From assembly GCA_014323835.1 (NCBI GenBank), contig JACONH010000005.1, positions 22,121 to 86,120 of the forward strand: DNA of 64,000 nt, given 5' to 3'. Source of the stretch: Alphaproteobacteria bacterium GM202ARS2. Lineage in GTDB: Bacteria; Pseudomonadota; Alphaproteobacteria; GM7ARS4. Of the stretch, positions 44,164 to 52,566 are shown in pieces. Numbering within the stretch: the first letter of the stretch is position 1; every line of letters begins with the position of its first letter. The position numbers and the translations under genes were made by a program. The notes below the pieces were generated by a model. The model searched no databases. It had not been told where the DNA came from and was given only the letters and a program-made list of their open reading frames with translations.

Positions 44164-45068
44164 GGTTTCTCCGCCAGACTTTTTTTGACGACTCGATAGA
44201 TGTCTTCGTCCACATCGGGTAGGACGCCAAAAAACGCCTGAAAGCTCAGGCGCGCCTGATGGACCAGCATACCAAGACCATCGACACAACGCAAACCACA
44301 CTGCTCCCCTGCCCGCAAAAAAGACGTCCGCAACGGGCTATAGACAATATCACAGACCGCCCCAACCGCACCCGCTGCCATCTTAGGTAACAAGCTCTTC
44401 CAATCAACGCCAACATCGTGCCAATCGACACATCCTTGCATACCGACAGAGGTGGTATTGACGATGAGCCCTGCCCCGTGGACAGCCTCTGCCAGTTGCT
44501 GCCAAGGAAAGAAGCGCGCCCTTTTATTTTGCGCCACCAGCGTGCGTCCCTTGTCTTCATCTCGATTGACAAGCTTTAGGAGCGTATCATCTGTTGCTTC
44601 AGCCAACGCCCAGAAGATAGCCCGTGCTGCGCCGCCCGCCCCGATGATAACAACGGATTTGCCCTCTAAGCTCTGGTGTATATCGCCGTCCGTAAACCCC
44701 AGCTGGGCCCGCAAGGCTTCCATAAAGCCATAGCCATCGGTGTTCATGCCAAAAGACGAGCCGTCCGCAGACGAGCCATCTTGCCGAAACACCACCACAT
44801 TAACCGCGCCCATACGGCGTGCCGACACATCCTTATCATCCACAAGGGAGCAAACCTGCTCCTTGTGGGGTATCGTCACATTACATCCCACATAACCCAG
44901 ACGTTTGAGCGTATCCAGCTGGGCGGGCACATCGCCAGCTTTCACCTGAAGTGCGTGATAGGCACCGTCAAGACCATACCACTTCAGCCAGTGCTCGTGG
45001 ATGAGCGGGGAACGAGAATGTGCCACAGGATCCCCTATAAGAACCGCTCGCTTTGTCCGCTTTGTCAT
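44160..45068 (-). CDS. aroE: Shikimate dehydrogenase
   Basis: AroE reduces 3-dehydroshikimate to shikimate with NADPH. The substrate site is VLIGDPVAHSRSPLIH, with the catalytic Lys and Asn in GCNVTIPHKEQ and AVNVVVF, and a glycine-rich NADPH motif VVIGAGGAARAI. The product of about 302 residues has the full fold. I chose the ATG at 45068 (MTKRTKRAVLIG), which overlaps the maf stop (ATGA). It follows maf in the conserved maf-aroE-coaE-dnaQ order. Confidence 0.96.
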   Translation of the reverse strand: MTKRTKRAVLIGDPVAHSRSPLIHEHWLKWYGLDGAYHALQVKAGDVPAQLDTLKRLGYVGCNVTIPHKEQVCSLVDDKDVSARRMGAVNVVVFRQDGSSADGSSFGMNTDGYGFMEALRAQLGFTDGDIHQSLEGKSVVIIGAGGAARAIFWALAEATDDTLLKLVNRDEDKGRTLVAQNKRARFFPWQQLAEAVHGAGLIVNTTSVGMQGCVDWHDVGVDWKSLLPKMAAGAVGAVCDIVYSPLRTSFLRAGEQCGLRCVDGLGMLVHQARLSFQAFFGVLPDVDEDIYRVVKKSLAEKP

Positions 45069-45673
45069 AAAGTCACCCATCCTTGCTGCCGTAACGCCTG
45101 CAACAACGGCAACAACGGCAAGCCCAATATGGAAAAATAATCGCCATCAATGGCATCTATCAGCTGGATGCCGTGCCGCTCCAACAGACAGGCACCCGGG
45201 CTGAGCAGAACGTCCTCACCCGCCTTGCGTAAATAGGCTTCCAACACCGTATCATCGAAGGGACGCATACGCAGAGTCGCCTTCTCGCTATGTCGCCAGA
45301 GGATACCTTGTTTTGTCGCCAAGCACACTGATGTCCACAAGCAATACTGCTTGCCCCGCAGAGCCTGCAGCTGTTTGCGGGCATCATCTTTATGTTTAGG
45401 CTTATCGAGCCACACACCTTCATGCTCTAAAATCTGGTCTGCCCCGATGATACCGCGCACCCCGAAGGTATGCTCCTGTGCCAGAACCGCCCGCACCTTT
45501 GCTTCAGCCAAACGCACAGTCATGGCTTGTCCATCTAAACCTTCCTTCATGCCCGCCGCCTTATGAGTCGTCTCATCGACCCCAGAGCCACACACACGAA
45601 AAGACACACCTGCCGATGACAATAAAGCCTGACGAGACAAACTACCCGAAGCAAGAATAAGCTGTGAATCCAT
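45065..45673 (-). CDS. maf: Maf family nucleoside triphosphate pyrophosphatase
   Basis: The product, 202 residues from the ATG at 45673, starts LILASGSLSRQALLSSAG, which matches the Maf phosphate-binding motif ASxSxxR. GADQIL and the later LSPGACLLERHGIQLIDAIDGDYFSILGLPL complete the pattern. Maf proteins hydrolyse non-canonical nucleotides (for example dTTP/UTP and modified bases) and are linked to septum control. The longer frame upstream to 45748 begins in the AT-rich gap and has an implausible N-terminus. It borders the putative oriC. Confidence 0.94.
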   Translation of the reverse strand: MDSQLILASGSLSRQALLSSAGVSFRVCGSGVDETTHKAAGMKEGLDGQAMTVRLAEAKVRAVLAQEHTFGVRGIIGADQILEHEGVWLDKPKHKDDARKQLQALRGKQYCLWTSVCLATKQGILWRHSEKATLRMRPFDDTVLEAYLRKAGEDVLLSPGACLLERHGIQLIDAIDGDYFSILGLPLLPLLQALRQQGWVTL

Positions 45674-46148
45674 CCTGTATAAGTCCACCCATAAAAAAAA
45701 AGAAATCCAAAACCCCATAAAGCCCACAGAACAAAAAGACGTATCCACGCTTTTATAAACACGTGAACATAATCATCAACAAGGGACAAAAAAGAAAGCA
45801 TATCTTTATCCCCGCTATCAACACAAAAAAGAGGGTAAAAATCTCCTTGTAAAATAAGGCTGTCAAAATGATACCCCTCTTATCAAGAACGTTGTTCTTT
45901 TTTTCTGTTTGGTATAAAACAAGAATAACATCGAATAACCCCGAAAAGCACGTAACTCACACCACCAACAGTAACAACAGTAACAGTTTTATATAATTTA
46001 TTTTTGTTGACACCTTGGCTACGATAAGACGATAACCTAGAAACAGGGAGCGTTTTTTCTTCAGCCCCTTTTCCCCGCTTTGCATGATATTTTTTCTTTT
46101 GAACCTTGTGTCATGTATTGTCTGTTTTTCTCCCCCATTTTGTGACTC
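45674..46148. other. Putative chromosomal origin (oriC) between maf and rho
   Basis: This 475-bp gap has no credible gene and is AT-rich. It lies between maf-aroE-coaE-dnaQ and rho, the position of oriC in Caulobacter-type alphaproteobacteria. Four one-strand near-matches (two mismatches each) to the DnaA box TTATCCACA lie close together: GTATCCACG 45741-45749, TTATAAACA 45753-45761, TTATCCCCG 45806-45814 and CTATCAACA 45815-45823. An A/T-only stretch near 45985-46007 (agttttatataatttattttt) could be the unwinding element. The boxes are weak, so the call rests mainly on synteny. The promoters of maf and rho must also lie here. Confidence 0.5.
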
Positions 46149-47411
46149 ATGAACCTACAAGAACTCAAGAAGAAAGCCCCCGCTGAGCTTTTGGCTTTTG
46201 CGGAGGACTTAAAAATAGAGAATGCCTCCAACCTGCGTCGTCAGGATATGATGTTTTCTATATTGAAAAAGCTGTCTGATAATAAGACTGAGATATCGAG
46301 CGAAGGCACGCTGGAAATTCTGCAAGATGAGTTTGGTTTTTTGCGCTCGGCATCGTCCAACTATCTGTCTGGTCCTGATGATATTTATGTATCGCCGCAG
46401 CAGATTCGCCGTTATGGCTTACGGCGCGGCGATGTTGTCGAGGGCAAAATCCGTGCACCGCAAAACAACGAGCGTTATTTTGCTTTGATTGAGCCCGACA
46501 AAATTAACTTCACCGATCCAACCAAGAGTCGTCAACGAGTCAACTTCGATGACTTGACGGCTTTGTATCCGCAGGAGCGTTTTAATCTCGAAATCGAAAA
46601 CAAAGCCCGTGATTTTACATCGAGAGTCATCGATGTCATTTGTCCCTTAGGCAAAGGACAACGTGCTCTGATTGTTGCCCCGCCTCGCACGGGTAAGACG
46701 ATTATGCTTCAGAACATTGCTCACTCTATAACCAGCAACAACCCGAATGTTTATCTTATTGTCTTGCTGATTGACGAGCGTCCCGAGGAAGTCACTGACA
46801 TGGCACGTTCGGTGCGCGGCGAGGTCATCAGTTCCACCTTCGATGAACCAGCAGTGCGGCATATACAGGTTGCCGAGATGGTCATCGCCAAAGCCAAACG
46901 TCTGGTCGAAAACAAACGGGATGTGGTGATTCTTCTCGATTCGATAACACGTCTGGCACGGGCTTATAACGCGATGGTGCCCAGCTCAGGGAAAATTTTG
47001 ACCGGCGGAGTCGATGCCAACGCCTTGCAACGTCCCAAACGTTTTTTCGGGGCAGCCCGCAACGTCGAAGATGGCGGCTCGCTGACGATTATCGGCACCG
47101 CCCTTGTGGATACGGGCTCACGCATGGACGAAGTCATCTTCGAAGAATTCAAAGGAACAGGTAACTCGGAAATTATTCTCGACAGAAAAATCAGCGACAA
47201 ACGTATTTTTCCCTCCATCGACATTACCCGCTCAGGCACCCGCAAAGAAGAACTGCTGGTGGATAAGGCGACCCTATCGAAAATGTGGGTTCTGCGCCGT
47301 ATCTTGAATCCTATGGGCGTCATCGATGCCATCGAGTTTCTCATCGATAAGTTGTCTATCAGCAAAACCAACAGTGACTTTTTCGAGTCGATGACGACCC
47401 AGAAAAAATAG
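46149..47411 (+). CDS. rho: Transcription termination factor Rho
   Basis: Rho is a hexameric RNA helicase that stops transcription at C-rich unstructured RNA. The 420-residue product begins [21 protein letters not shown] (the N-terminal domain), has the RNA-binding cold-shock-like domain ([29 protein letters not shown]), the P-loop [12 protein letters not shown], Walker [17 protein letters not shown] and the secondary RNA site in [21 protein letters not shown]. Length is typical. It converges with ogt, with only 1 bp between the stop codons. Confidence 0.98.
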   Translation: MNLQELKKKAPAELLAFAEDLKIENASNLRRQDMMFSILKKLSDNKTEISSEGTLEILQDEFGFLRSASSNYLSGPDDIYVSPQQIRRYGLRRGDVVEGKIRAPQNNERYFALIEPDKINFTDPTKSRQRVNFDDLTALYPQERFNLEIENKARDFTSRVIDVICPLGKGQRALIVAPPRTGKTIMLQNIAHSITSNNPNVYLIVLLIDERPEEVTDMARSVRGEVISSTFDEPAVRHIQVAEMVIAKAKRLVENKRDVVILLDSITRLARAYNAMVPSSGKILTGGVDANALQRPKRFFGAARNVEDGGSLTIIGTALVDTGSRMDEVIFEEFKGTGNSEIILDRKISDKRIFPSIDITRSGTRKEELLVDKATLSKMWVLRRILNPMGVIDAIEFLIDKLSISKTNSDFFESMTTQKK

Positions 47412-47412
47412 C

Positions 47413-47970
47413 TCAAAAGGGAAGCTGTGCGCCCTCGCCATCGAGGAGTGCTCCTTTGCGTTGCGCCGCGTCGCATCCGCCGTAGCCCTTCAAGCTGTTA
47501 GCACCCACCACTCGATGACAGGGAATCACCAGTGCGAAGCGATTGTGCCGCAACAGCTGGCCGACCGCACGGGGCATCGAGCCCATCGCCGCCGCCACCA
47601 TGCCATAGGTTACGTATTGCCCGTAAGGCACGGTCTCTAGAACATCATACAGCCGCAAGGTCGCAGGCGAGAGCCCATCCACATTGAGCCAGCGTCGCGG
47701 GAAGGGTTCCTTGTTGCCGGCGAGATACCCCGCAAGCCAAGAAGACAGAGCCAGATAACACGGCACATCCTCATCCTGAGTGACCGCCGGGTTTGCTGAC
47801 TCACGTTCTTCTGGTGCATGCCACGCTAGCGTATTCAAGCGTCCCGCGGCAATCATCCCCCTGAGTATGCCAAAGGGTGTGTCGAAGGTGACCCGCGCGG
47901 GCAGCCTTGTTACGTCAATTTTTTTAAGATTGTTTTTCAAGGGGCTATCTCTCGAAAGATGAAGGGTCAA
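47413..47970 (-). CDS. ogt: Methylated-DNA--protein-cysteine methyltransferase
   Basis: The suicidal repair protein transfers the methyl group of O6-methylguanine to its own Cys. The active site is VIPCHRVVGANSLKGYGG, with the N-terminal RNase H-like half and the winged-helix half PYGQYVTYGMVAAAMGSMPRAVGQLLRHN. The 185-residue length fits. It ends 1 bp from the rho stop on the opposite strand. No ada-type regulator domain is present. Confidence 0.93.
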   Translation of the reverse strand: MTLHLSRDSPLKNNLKKIDVTRLPARVTFDTPFGILRGMIAAGRLNTLAWHAPEERESANPAVTQDEDVPCYLALSSWLAGYLAGNKEPFPRRWLNVDGLSPATLRLYDVLETVPYGQYVTYGMVAAAMGSMPRAVGQLLRHNRFALVIPCHRVVGANSLKGYGGCDAAQRKGALLDGEGAQLPF

Positions 47971-48089
47971 TGTTTATGAGAGATACGATACCATAAAAAT
48001 CATCGATGGACGTTGAGAGTTACGCGCAATCAGGGTAAAAAGGACGTGGGTGCTTTTCAGGGTTGATGAATGGATGATGGACGAACACC

Positions 48090-48515
48090 ATGGCAGAGAA
48101 CTTAGGTTATCAAGGAGATATTGTGCCGAGCGCGGCTTGGGCGATGCTAGAAAAAGAGCCACAAGCTCAGTTGATTGATTGTCGCACCGATGCCGAGTGG
48201 CGCTATGTGGGCATTCCCGACCTCAGTGCTTTGCGTAAACGAGTCGTGTTTGTGCCTTGGCAGATTTATCCTCACATGCAGCAGAATAGTGCTTTTGCCG
48301 AACAGCTGCGCGAGCATGTAGGCGCAACAGAGACGTTGCTTTTTATTTGTCGCTCAGGTGGACGCTCACGCATGGCAGCCATAGCGATGCAGGCACAGGG
48401 CTTCTCGCAATGCTACAATGTCGAACACGGCTTCGAAGGCGACCGAGACGACAAAGGACAAAGAGCCAGACGCAACGGCTGGAAATACGATAAACTGCCT
48501 TGGTTGCAAGATTAG
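48090..48515 (+). CDS. Rhodanese-like domain protein
   Basis: The 141-residue product is a single rhodanese domain: LIDCRTDAEWRYVGIPDLS, then the active loop FICRSGGRSRMAA with the catalytic Cys near residue 85, and GFSQCYNVEHGFEGD. It probably transfers sulfane sulfur, with an unknown acceptor. It stands alone between the ogt promoter region and dnaA, separated from dnaA by a repeat-rich gap. Confidence 0.88.
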   Translation: MAENLGYQGDIVPSAAWAMLEKEPQAQLIDCRTDAEWRYVGIPDLSALRKRVVFVPWQIYPHMQQNSAFAEQLREHVGATETLLFICRSGGRSRMAAIAMQAQGFSQCYNVEHGFEGDRDDKGQRARRNGWKYDKLPWLQD

Positions 48516-48534
48516 ATAGATGACCCCCCCGCCC

Positions 48535-48659
48535 CAGATGACCCCCCAGATGATGACCCCGCCCCTTAAGACAACGATGATGACCCCCCAGATGATGAAC
48601 CCGCCCCTTAAGACAACGATGATGACCTCCCAGATAATGAACCCGCCCCCCAGCCCACG
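48535..48659. repeat. Three tandem 42-bp repeats directly upstream of dnaA
   Basis: The unit runs ATGATGACCCCCCAGATGAT, then GAACCCGCCCCTTAAGACAACG. Copies are at 48535-48576 (partly different at its start), 48577-48618 and 48619-48659 (diverged, 41 bp); a fragment precedes the first copy. The dnaA start codon follows immediately, so the repeats lie in the dnaA leader or promoter. The repeats contain stop codons in the dnaA frame (for example TAA at 48609), so they are not a coding extension. Confidence 0.8.
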
Positions 48660-50057
48660 ATGAATCAGCCGCAAATGAATCAGCCTCCCCAGCCCCCCGT
48701 GACGTCCAATTCCAACCCGCAGTGGCAAAAGGTGTGTGCCTTTTTGCGCAACGAATGTGGCGATGATGTCTTCAACAGTTGGTTTGCTCGTCTCACCTTT
48801 GTCGCTATCGATAACGGCAAGGTGCAGTTTCATGTGTCATCGGATTTTGTTCGGGATTGGATTATCAGTCATTATCAAGACCGCCTGTTGACGTCTTGGC
48901 AGATGGTTGAGTCGTCGGTGCAAGAGATTGTTGTGGATGTTGTCAGCCATGCTGTGGGTGAGACGGATAATGGAGTGGGCAATGGCGCGGGCACACCCGG
49001 TGTTGACTCGTCTGCGGACGATGATTTGGGTTCGTCTCTTCGTCTTGATACGCGCTTTACCTTTGGCAATTTTGTTGTGGGCAAGTCCAACGAGTTGGCG
49101 TTTGCTGCGGCACAGCGGGTTGCCGATTTGGCGACCCCGCACGCGAGCTATAATCCTTTGTTTTTGTATGGCGGCGTCGGCTTAGGCAAAACGCACTTGA
49201 TGCACGCCATTGCTTGGCACATTAAGTCACAGCACAAAAAGAATGTCCTTTATATGACGGCAGAAAAATTCATGTATCAGTTCATTTTGGCTCTGCGCTA
49301 CAAGTCGGCATTGGATTTCAAGAAAAAGTTTCGTTCTGTGGATGTGCTGATGGTTGACGATTTTCAGTTCATCTCGAAGGCGGAAGCGACGCAAGAAGAG
49401 TTCTTCCATACGTTCAATAGTTTGGTCGATGACAATCGTCAGATTGTCATTTCGGCGGACAAGTCGCCGGATAGTCTCGAGGGCGTCGAGGAACGTCTGC
49501 GTTCTCGTTTGGGTGCGGGCATGGTTGCCTATATTGACCCTGCCAGCTACGAGTTGCGTCTGGGTATCCTTGAGTCGAAGGTCAGTCAGATGACGACGCC
49601 GATACCGCGAAAGGTTTTGGAGTTCATTGCTCGTCGTATCACGTCCAACGTCCGAGTTCTTGAGGGTGCGCTCAATCGTCTGGTTGCTTATGCCAGCCTT
49701 GTCAACAAGCCCATTTGCGAAGATGTCGCTTACGAGGCGTTGCAAGACTTGCTTCTTGATTCGGCAAAGCGCGTCAGTGTCGAGTCCATCCAAAAAATGG
49801 TCTGTCAGCACTACAACGTCAAGCTCTCGGAGATGTCGTCGCCGCGCCGTGCCAGAGAAGTAGTGCGTCCGCGCCAAATTGCGATGTTTTTAGCCAAAGA
49901 AATGACGACACGCTCGTTGCCCGATATCGGTCGGCGGTTTGGCAAACGCGATCATACCACTGTGTTGCATGCTATCCGCAAAGTTGAGGATCTGTCCCGT
50001 CAGGATCCCAGCATACGGGAAGATATCATGATTTTACGTAGACGCTTGGGAGGCTAG
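48660..50057 (+). CDS. dnaA: Chromosomal replication initiator protein DnaA
   Basis: DnaA-ATP binds DnaA boxes at oriC and opens the duplex. The 465-residue product has domain I (WQKVCAFLRNECGDDVFNSWF), a variable linker, the AAA+ domain with GGVGLGKTHLMHAIAWH (Walker A near 170), LMVDDFQFIS (Walker B), box VII EERLRSRLGAG, and domain IV with RQIAMFLAKEMTTRSLPDIGRRFGKRDHTTVLHA, the DnaA-box recognition motif. The N-terminus repeats MNQPQMNQPPQ, so an internal ATG is possible. dnaN follows after 10 bp. The putative oriC is 2.5 kb to the left. Confidence 0.98.
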   Translation: MNQPQMNQPPQPPVTSNSNPQWQKVCAFLRNECGDDVFNSWFARLTFVAIDNGKVQFHVSSDFVRDWIISHYQDRLLTSWQMVESSVQEIVVDVVSHAVGETDNGVGNGAGTPGVDSSADDDLGSSLRLDTRFTFGNFVVGKSNELAFAAAQRVADLATPHASYNPLFLYGGVGLGKTHLMHAIAWHIKSQHKKNVLYMTAEKFMYQFILALRYKSALDFKKKFRSVDVLMVDDFQFISKAEATQEEFFHTFNSLVDDNRQIVISADKSPDSLEGVEERLRSRLGAGMVAYIDPASYELRLGILESKVSQMTTPIPRKVLEFIARRITSNVRVLEGALNRLVAYASLVNKPICEDVAYEALQDLLLDSAKRVSVESIQKMVCQHYNVKLSEMSSPRRAREVVRPRQIAMFLAKEMTTRSLPDIGRRFGKRDHTTVLHAIRKVEDLSRQDPSIREDIMILRRRLGG

Positions 50058-50067
50058 AGAACACGTT

Positions 50068-51267
50068 ATGGCTGAAACTTCACTTTTGCGTTTTGAGGTG
50101 GCAACCGATGCCCTCAGAAAAGTCCTCGACCATCTGGTCAATTTGGTCGAGGTGCGCAGCACCATACGGGTCAACTCGCACGTCTTGCTCGACTGTCAAG
50201 ATGGCAACCTGACCTTGACCGCGACGGATACGTTGATGACCGCAAGTGAGTCTTTGCCCGCGTCGACATCTGCGCAAGGGAGAGCCACATTGCCAGCCTC
50301 TCTGTTTTTAAGCATCGTCTCGAGGCTTAAAGGTGGCAGTCAGGTGACCTTGTATGAGAGCGAACCCCAAAAGCTTGTTCTCGAATGTGGTCGTGCTCGT
50401 TTTGAATTGTCGGGCGATGACCCTGAGCTGTTTTCACCTTTGGAGAAAGAAACGACCGCCCATAGTTTTAAGGTGCCAGCCCACGAGCTGCTGGCGTTGA
50501 TACAGGCGGTCAGCTTTGCCATCTCGAAGGAAGATACCCGTCCCTATCTTTGTGGCTTGTTCATGGAAATCTGCAAGAGCGATGACGACAAACAGACGCT
50601 TCTACGGGTCGTTGGCACCGACGGTCATCGTATGGCTGTTGCCGATAAAGTCGTAGAAGGTGTCAGCGATGATATGCCGTCGATGATTATTCCCCTTAAA
50701 AGTATCCAGATTTTGAAGAACATGCTCGCTGATATTAAGGGGGATGTGGCGATTGCTTTTTCGGAAAGTCAGGTGACGGTCTCTTTTGAGCAAGGGTTTA
50801 TCCGCTCTCGCCTGATTGCTGCCGAGTTTCCTAACTATCGAAAAGTCATACCGCCGCAGGACAATAGCGTTGCTATGATTGTGGATGCGGAAGAATTTAA
50901 GATGGTTATCCAACGTGTCGCTGCGGTCTGTTTGGATCCGGGTAAAGCCAATGTTGTGTGCACCATCGGTCAAACGTTGTCGATTACGGCACAAGACAAC
51001 CTGAGCGGCGGGCGAGCGCAAGAAGAAATTGACGTTGACTGGCAGGGCGACAAAGACTTGGAAAAAGGCTACAACGCGGGCTATCTGACGCACATTTGTG
51101 ATGCGGGTCTTGGTGGCAAGCTACGGTTTATGTATGCCCCTGACATCCAAGCGACTTTGATTGTGCCGCAACCGGCTGAGGCCAAGAAAGACGAGCAAGA
51201 AGATGGCGAGTCGCCGCCGCCTGCATCGGTTAACGCCTTTTACGTTCTTATGCCGACTCGGGTTTAG
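50068..51267 (+). CDS. dnaN: DNA polymerase III subunit beta (sliding clamp)
   Basis: The 399-residue product forms the ring that holds polymerases on DNA and is the partner of HdaA. It has the three clamp domains, with VGTDGHRMAV in domain II and FYVLMPTRV at the C-terminus. Between the last two strands the sequence PAEAKKDEQEDGESPPPASV appears where most clamps have a short turn, giving an acidic insertion of about 20 residues close to the binding pocket. It lies between dnaA (10 bp) and recF (51 bp). Confidence 0.97.
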   Translation: MAETSLLRFEVATDALRKVLDHLVNLVEVRSTIRVNSHVLLDCQDGNLTLTATDTLMTASESLPASTSAQGRATLPASLFLSIVSRLKGGSQVTLYESEPQKLVLECGRARFELSGDDPELFSPLEKETTAHSFKVPAHELLALIQAVSFAISKEDTRPYLCGLFMEICKSDDDKQTLLRVVGTDGHRMAVADKVVEGVSDDMPSMIIPLKSIQILKNMLADIKGDVAIAFSESQVTVSFEQGFIRSRLIAAEFPNYRKVIPPQDNSVAMIVDAEEFKMVIQRVAAVCLDPGKANVVCTIGQTLSITAQDNLSGGRAQEEIDVDWQGDKDLEKGYNAGYLTHICDAGLGGKLRFMYAPDIQATLIVPQPAEAKKDEQEDGESPPPASVNAFYVLMPTRV

Positions 51268-51318
51268 GGGTTACGTGCTTTTTGCGGTGCGCAATTGAGC
51301 TTATGAGCGATAGATGGT

Positions 51319-52551
51319 ATGGATGCGCGCTTTGCTATTGTGTCTTTGACGCTGATGTGTTTCCGCAACTACGAGCATCTATCGTTGTCTTTTACGCCTG
51401 AGAGCGTTGTTTTCACGGGTGCCAATGGTGCGGGTAAGACCAATCTTCTGGAAGCCTTGTCCTATTTGCGCGTGGGGAGGGGCTTGCGCGGATGTGAGGG
51501 CGACGACGTGGTTCATCGCCGCTCCCCGACTCAGACAAAGACCCTAACCCCCCCCTATCATAAGAGCGTTGACCTCTGTGGTGTTTTTGCTGATGTCCGT
51601 GAGCCGCAGGGTGCGACCCGCCGTTCGGTCGAGTGGCGGCTCGAGCCCCCTCCCCCCCAGTCGGATACGACCGATACGGCGATGCAGTGGCGCAAAAGCA
51701 CGCGCCGTGAAGGCGCGCTGGATACCCATGATGATAGTCTGCCGATGCTGTGGCTGGTGCCTGGTGCTGACCGTTACAGTGCCGATAGCCGCGCCAAAAG
51801 GCAGCTTTTTTTTGACCAGCTGATTAGTGCGCAAGACAAAGAGCATCGCCGCCGTCTGACCCGTTACGATAAGACCATGCGTGAGCGCACCAAGGTGCTC
51901 CGTCATCATCAAGGGTCGTGGCAGGAGCGATGGCTTGTGACATTAGAGGAACGCATGGCACAAGAAGCCCTTGCCATTGCTGCTGCCCGAAAAATGTTTA
52001 TTGCCTCCCTCAATGGTGCGCTGGATGCTTACTCGGCTACCGATGTGCAAGCCCATACGCACGTCCAAGGCACCATCGAAGACCAGCTGGATAGCTTTCC
52101 CGCCCTTCACGTTGAAGAAAGCTTCTGCCAGCAGTTGAAAGACAATCGCCGCCTCGATGCCTTGAAGGGACGTGCTGAGGTGGGTGTTCATCGTAGCCGT
52201 TTCACGGTATCGGACAAGAGGCGGGGCCTTGATGCTCAGCTGTGTTCTACGGGGCAACAAAAAATGTTGACGTTGCTGGTGGTGTTGGCGGGAGCGTCGT
52301 TGCTGGGACGCAAACGCGCTGCGCCGCCGATTGTGTTGTTGGACGAAGTCGCCGCGCACTTAGATAGCCGTCATGCCCAGCAGTTCTTTCAGCTGTTGCA
52401 TGGGTCTCAGTGTCAGGCGTGGATGACGGGCTTAGCCCCCGAGCTTTTTGCCGCGAGTGGGCCCCACATTCAAGGCTTCGACATCGAAGATGGTTGCGTG
52501 TATCCTTGGAAGCAGCCGCGGCAACGTTCTATCCGCATAGCCAAAGCCTAA
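51319..52551 (+). CDS. recF: DNA replication and repair protein RecF
   Basis: RecF helps load RecA at single-stranded gaps. The 410-residue product has the P-loop GANGAGKTN (about 34-42), the signature CSTGQQKMLTLLVVL and Walker B VLLDEVAAHLD, the order of an SMC-like ATPase. The signature reads TGQQKM instead of the usual SxGEQKAL. A low-complexity stretch (TQTKTLTPPYHKS) and an extra Pro-rich region (EPPPPQSDTT) lengthen it relative to many homologues. The gene follows dnaN, the classic order; gyrB, which often comes next, is absent. Confidence 0.93.
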   Translation: MDARFAIVSLTLMCFRNYEHLSLSFTPESVVFTGANGAGKTNLLEALSYLRVGRGLRGCEGDDVVHRRSPTQTKTLTPPYHKSVDLCGVFADVREPQGATRRSVEWRLEPPPPQSDTTDTAMQWRKSTRREGALDTHDDSLPMLWLVPGADRYSADSRAKRQLFFDQLISAQDKEHRRRLTRYDKTMRERTKVLRHHQGSWQERWLVTLEERMAQEALAIAAARKMFIASLNGALDAYSATDVQAHTHVQGTIEDQLDSFPALHVEESFCQQLKDNRRLDALKGRAEVGVHRSRFTVSDKRRGLDAQLCSTGQQKMLTLLVVLAGASLLGRKRAAPPIVLLDEVAAHLDSRHAQQFFQLLHGSQCQAWMTGLAPELFAASGPHIQGFDIEDGCVYPWKQPRQRSIRIAKA

Positions 52552-52566
52552 CTGTTGAGGAAAAAC

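Noticed and set aside
45674..45748. A 25-codon N-terminal extension of Maf (frame start at 45748).
   Set aside because: It is hydrophobic, unlike any Maf N-terminus, and reads into the AT-rich origin candidate; ATG 45673 begins the conserved sequence.
48366..48833. A 155-codon minus-strand frame upstream of dnaA with repeated GGFIIWGV words.
   Set aside because: It arises from the 42-bp repeats and overlaps the rhodanese and dnaA coding regions.
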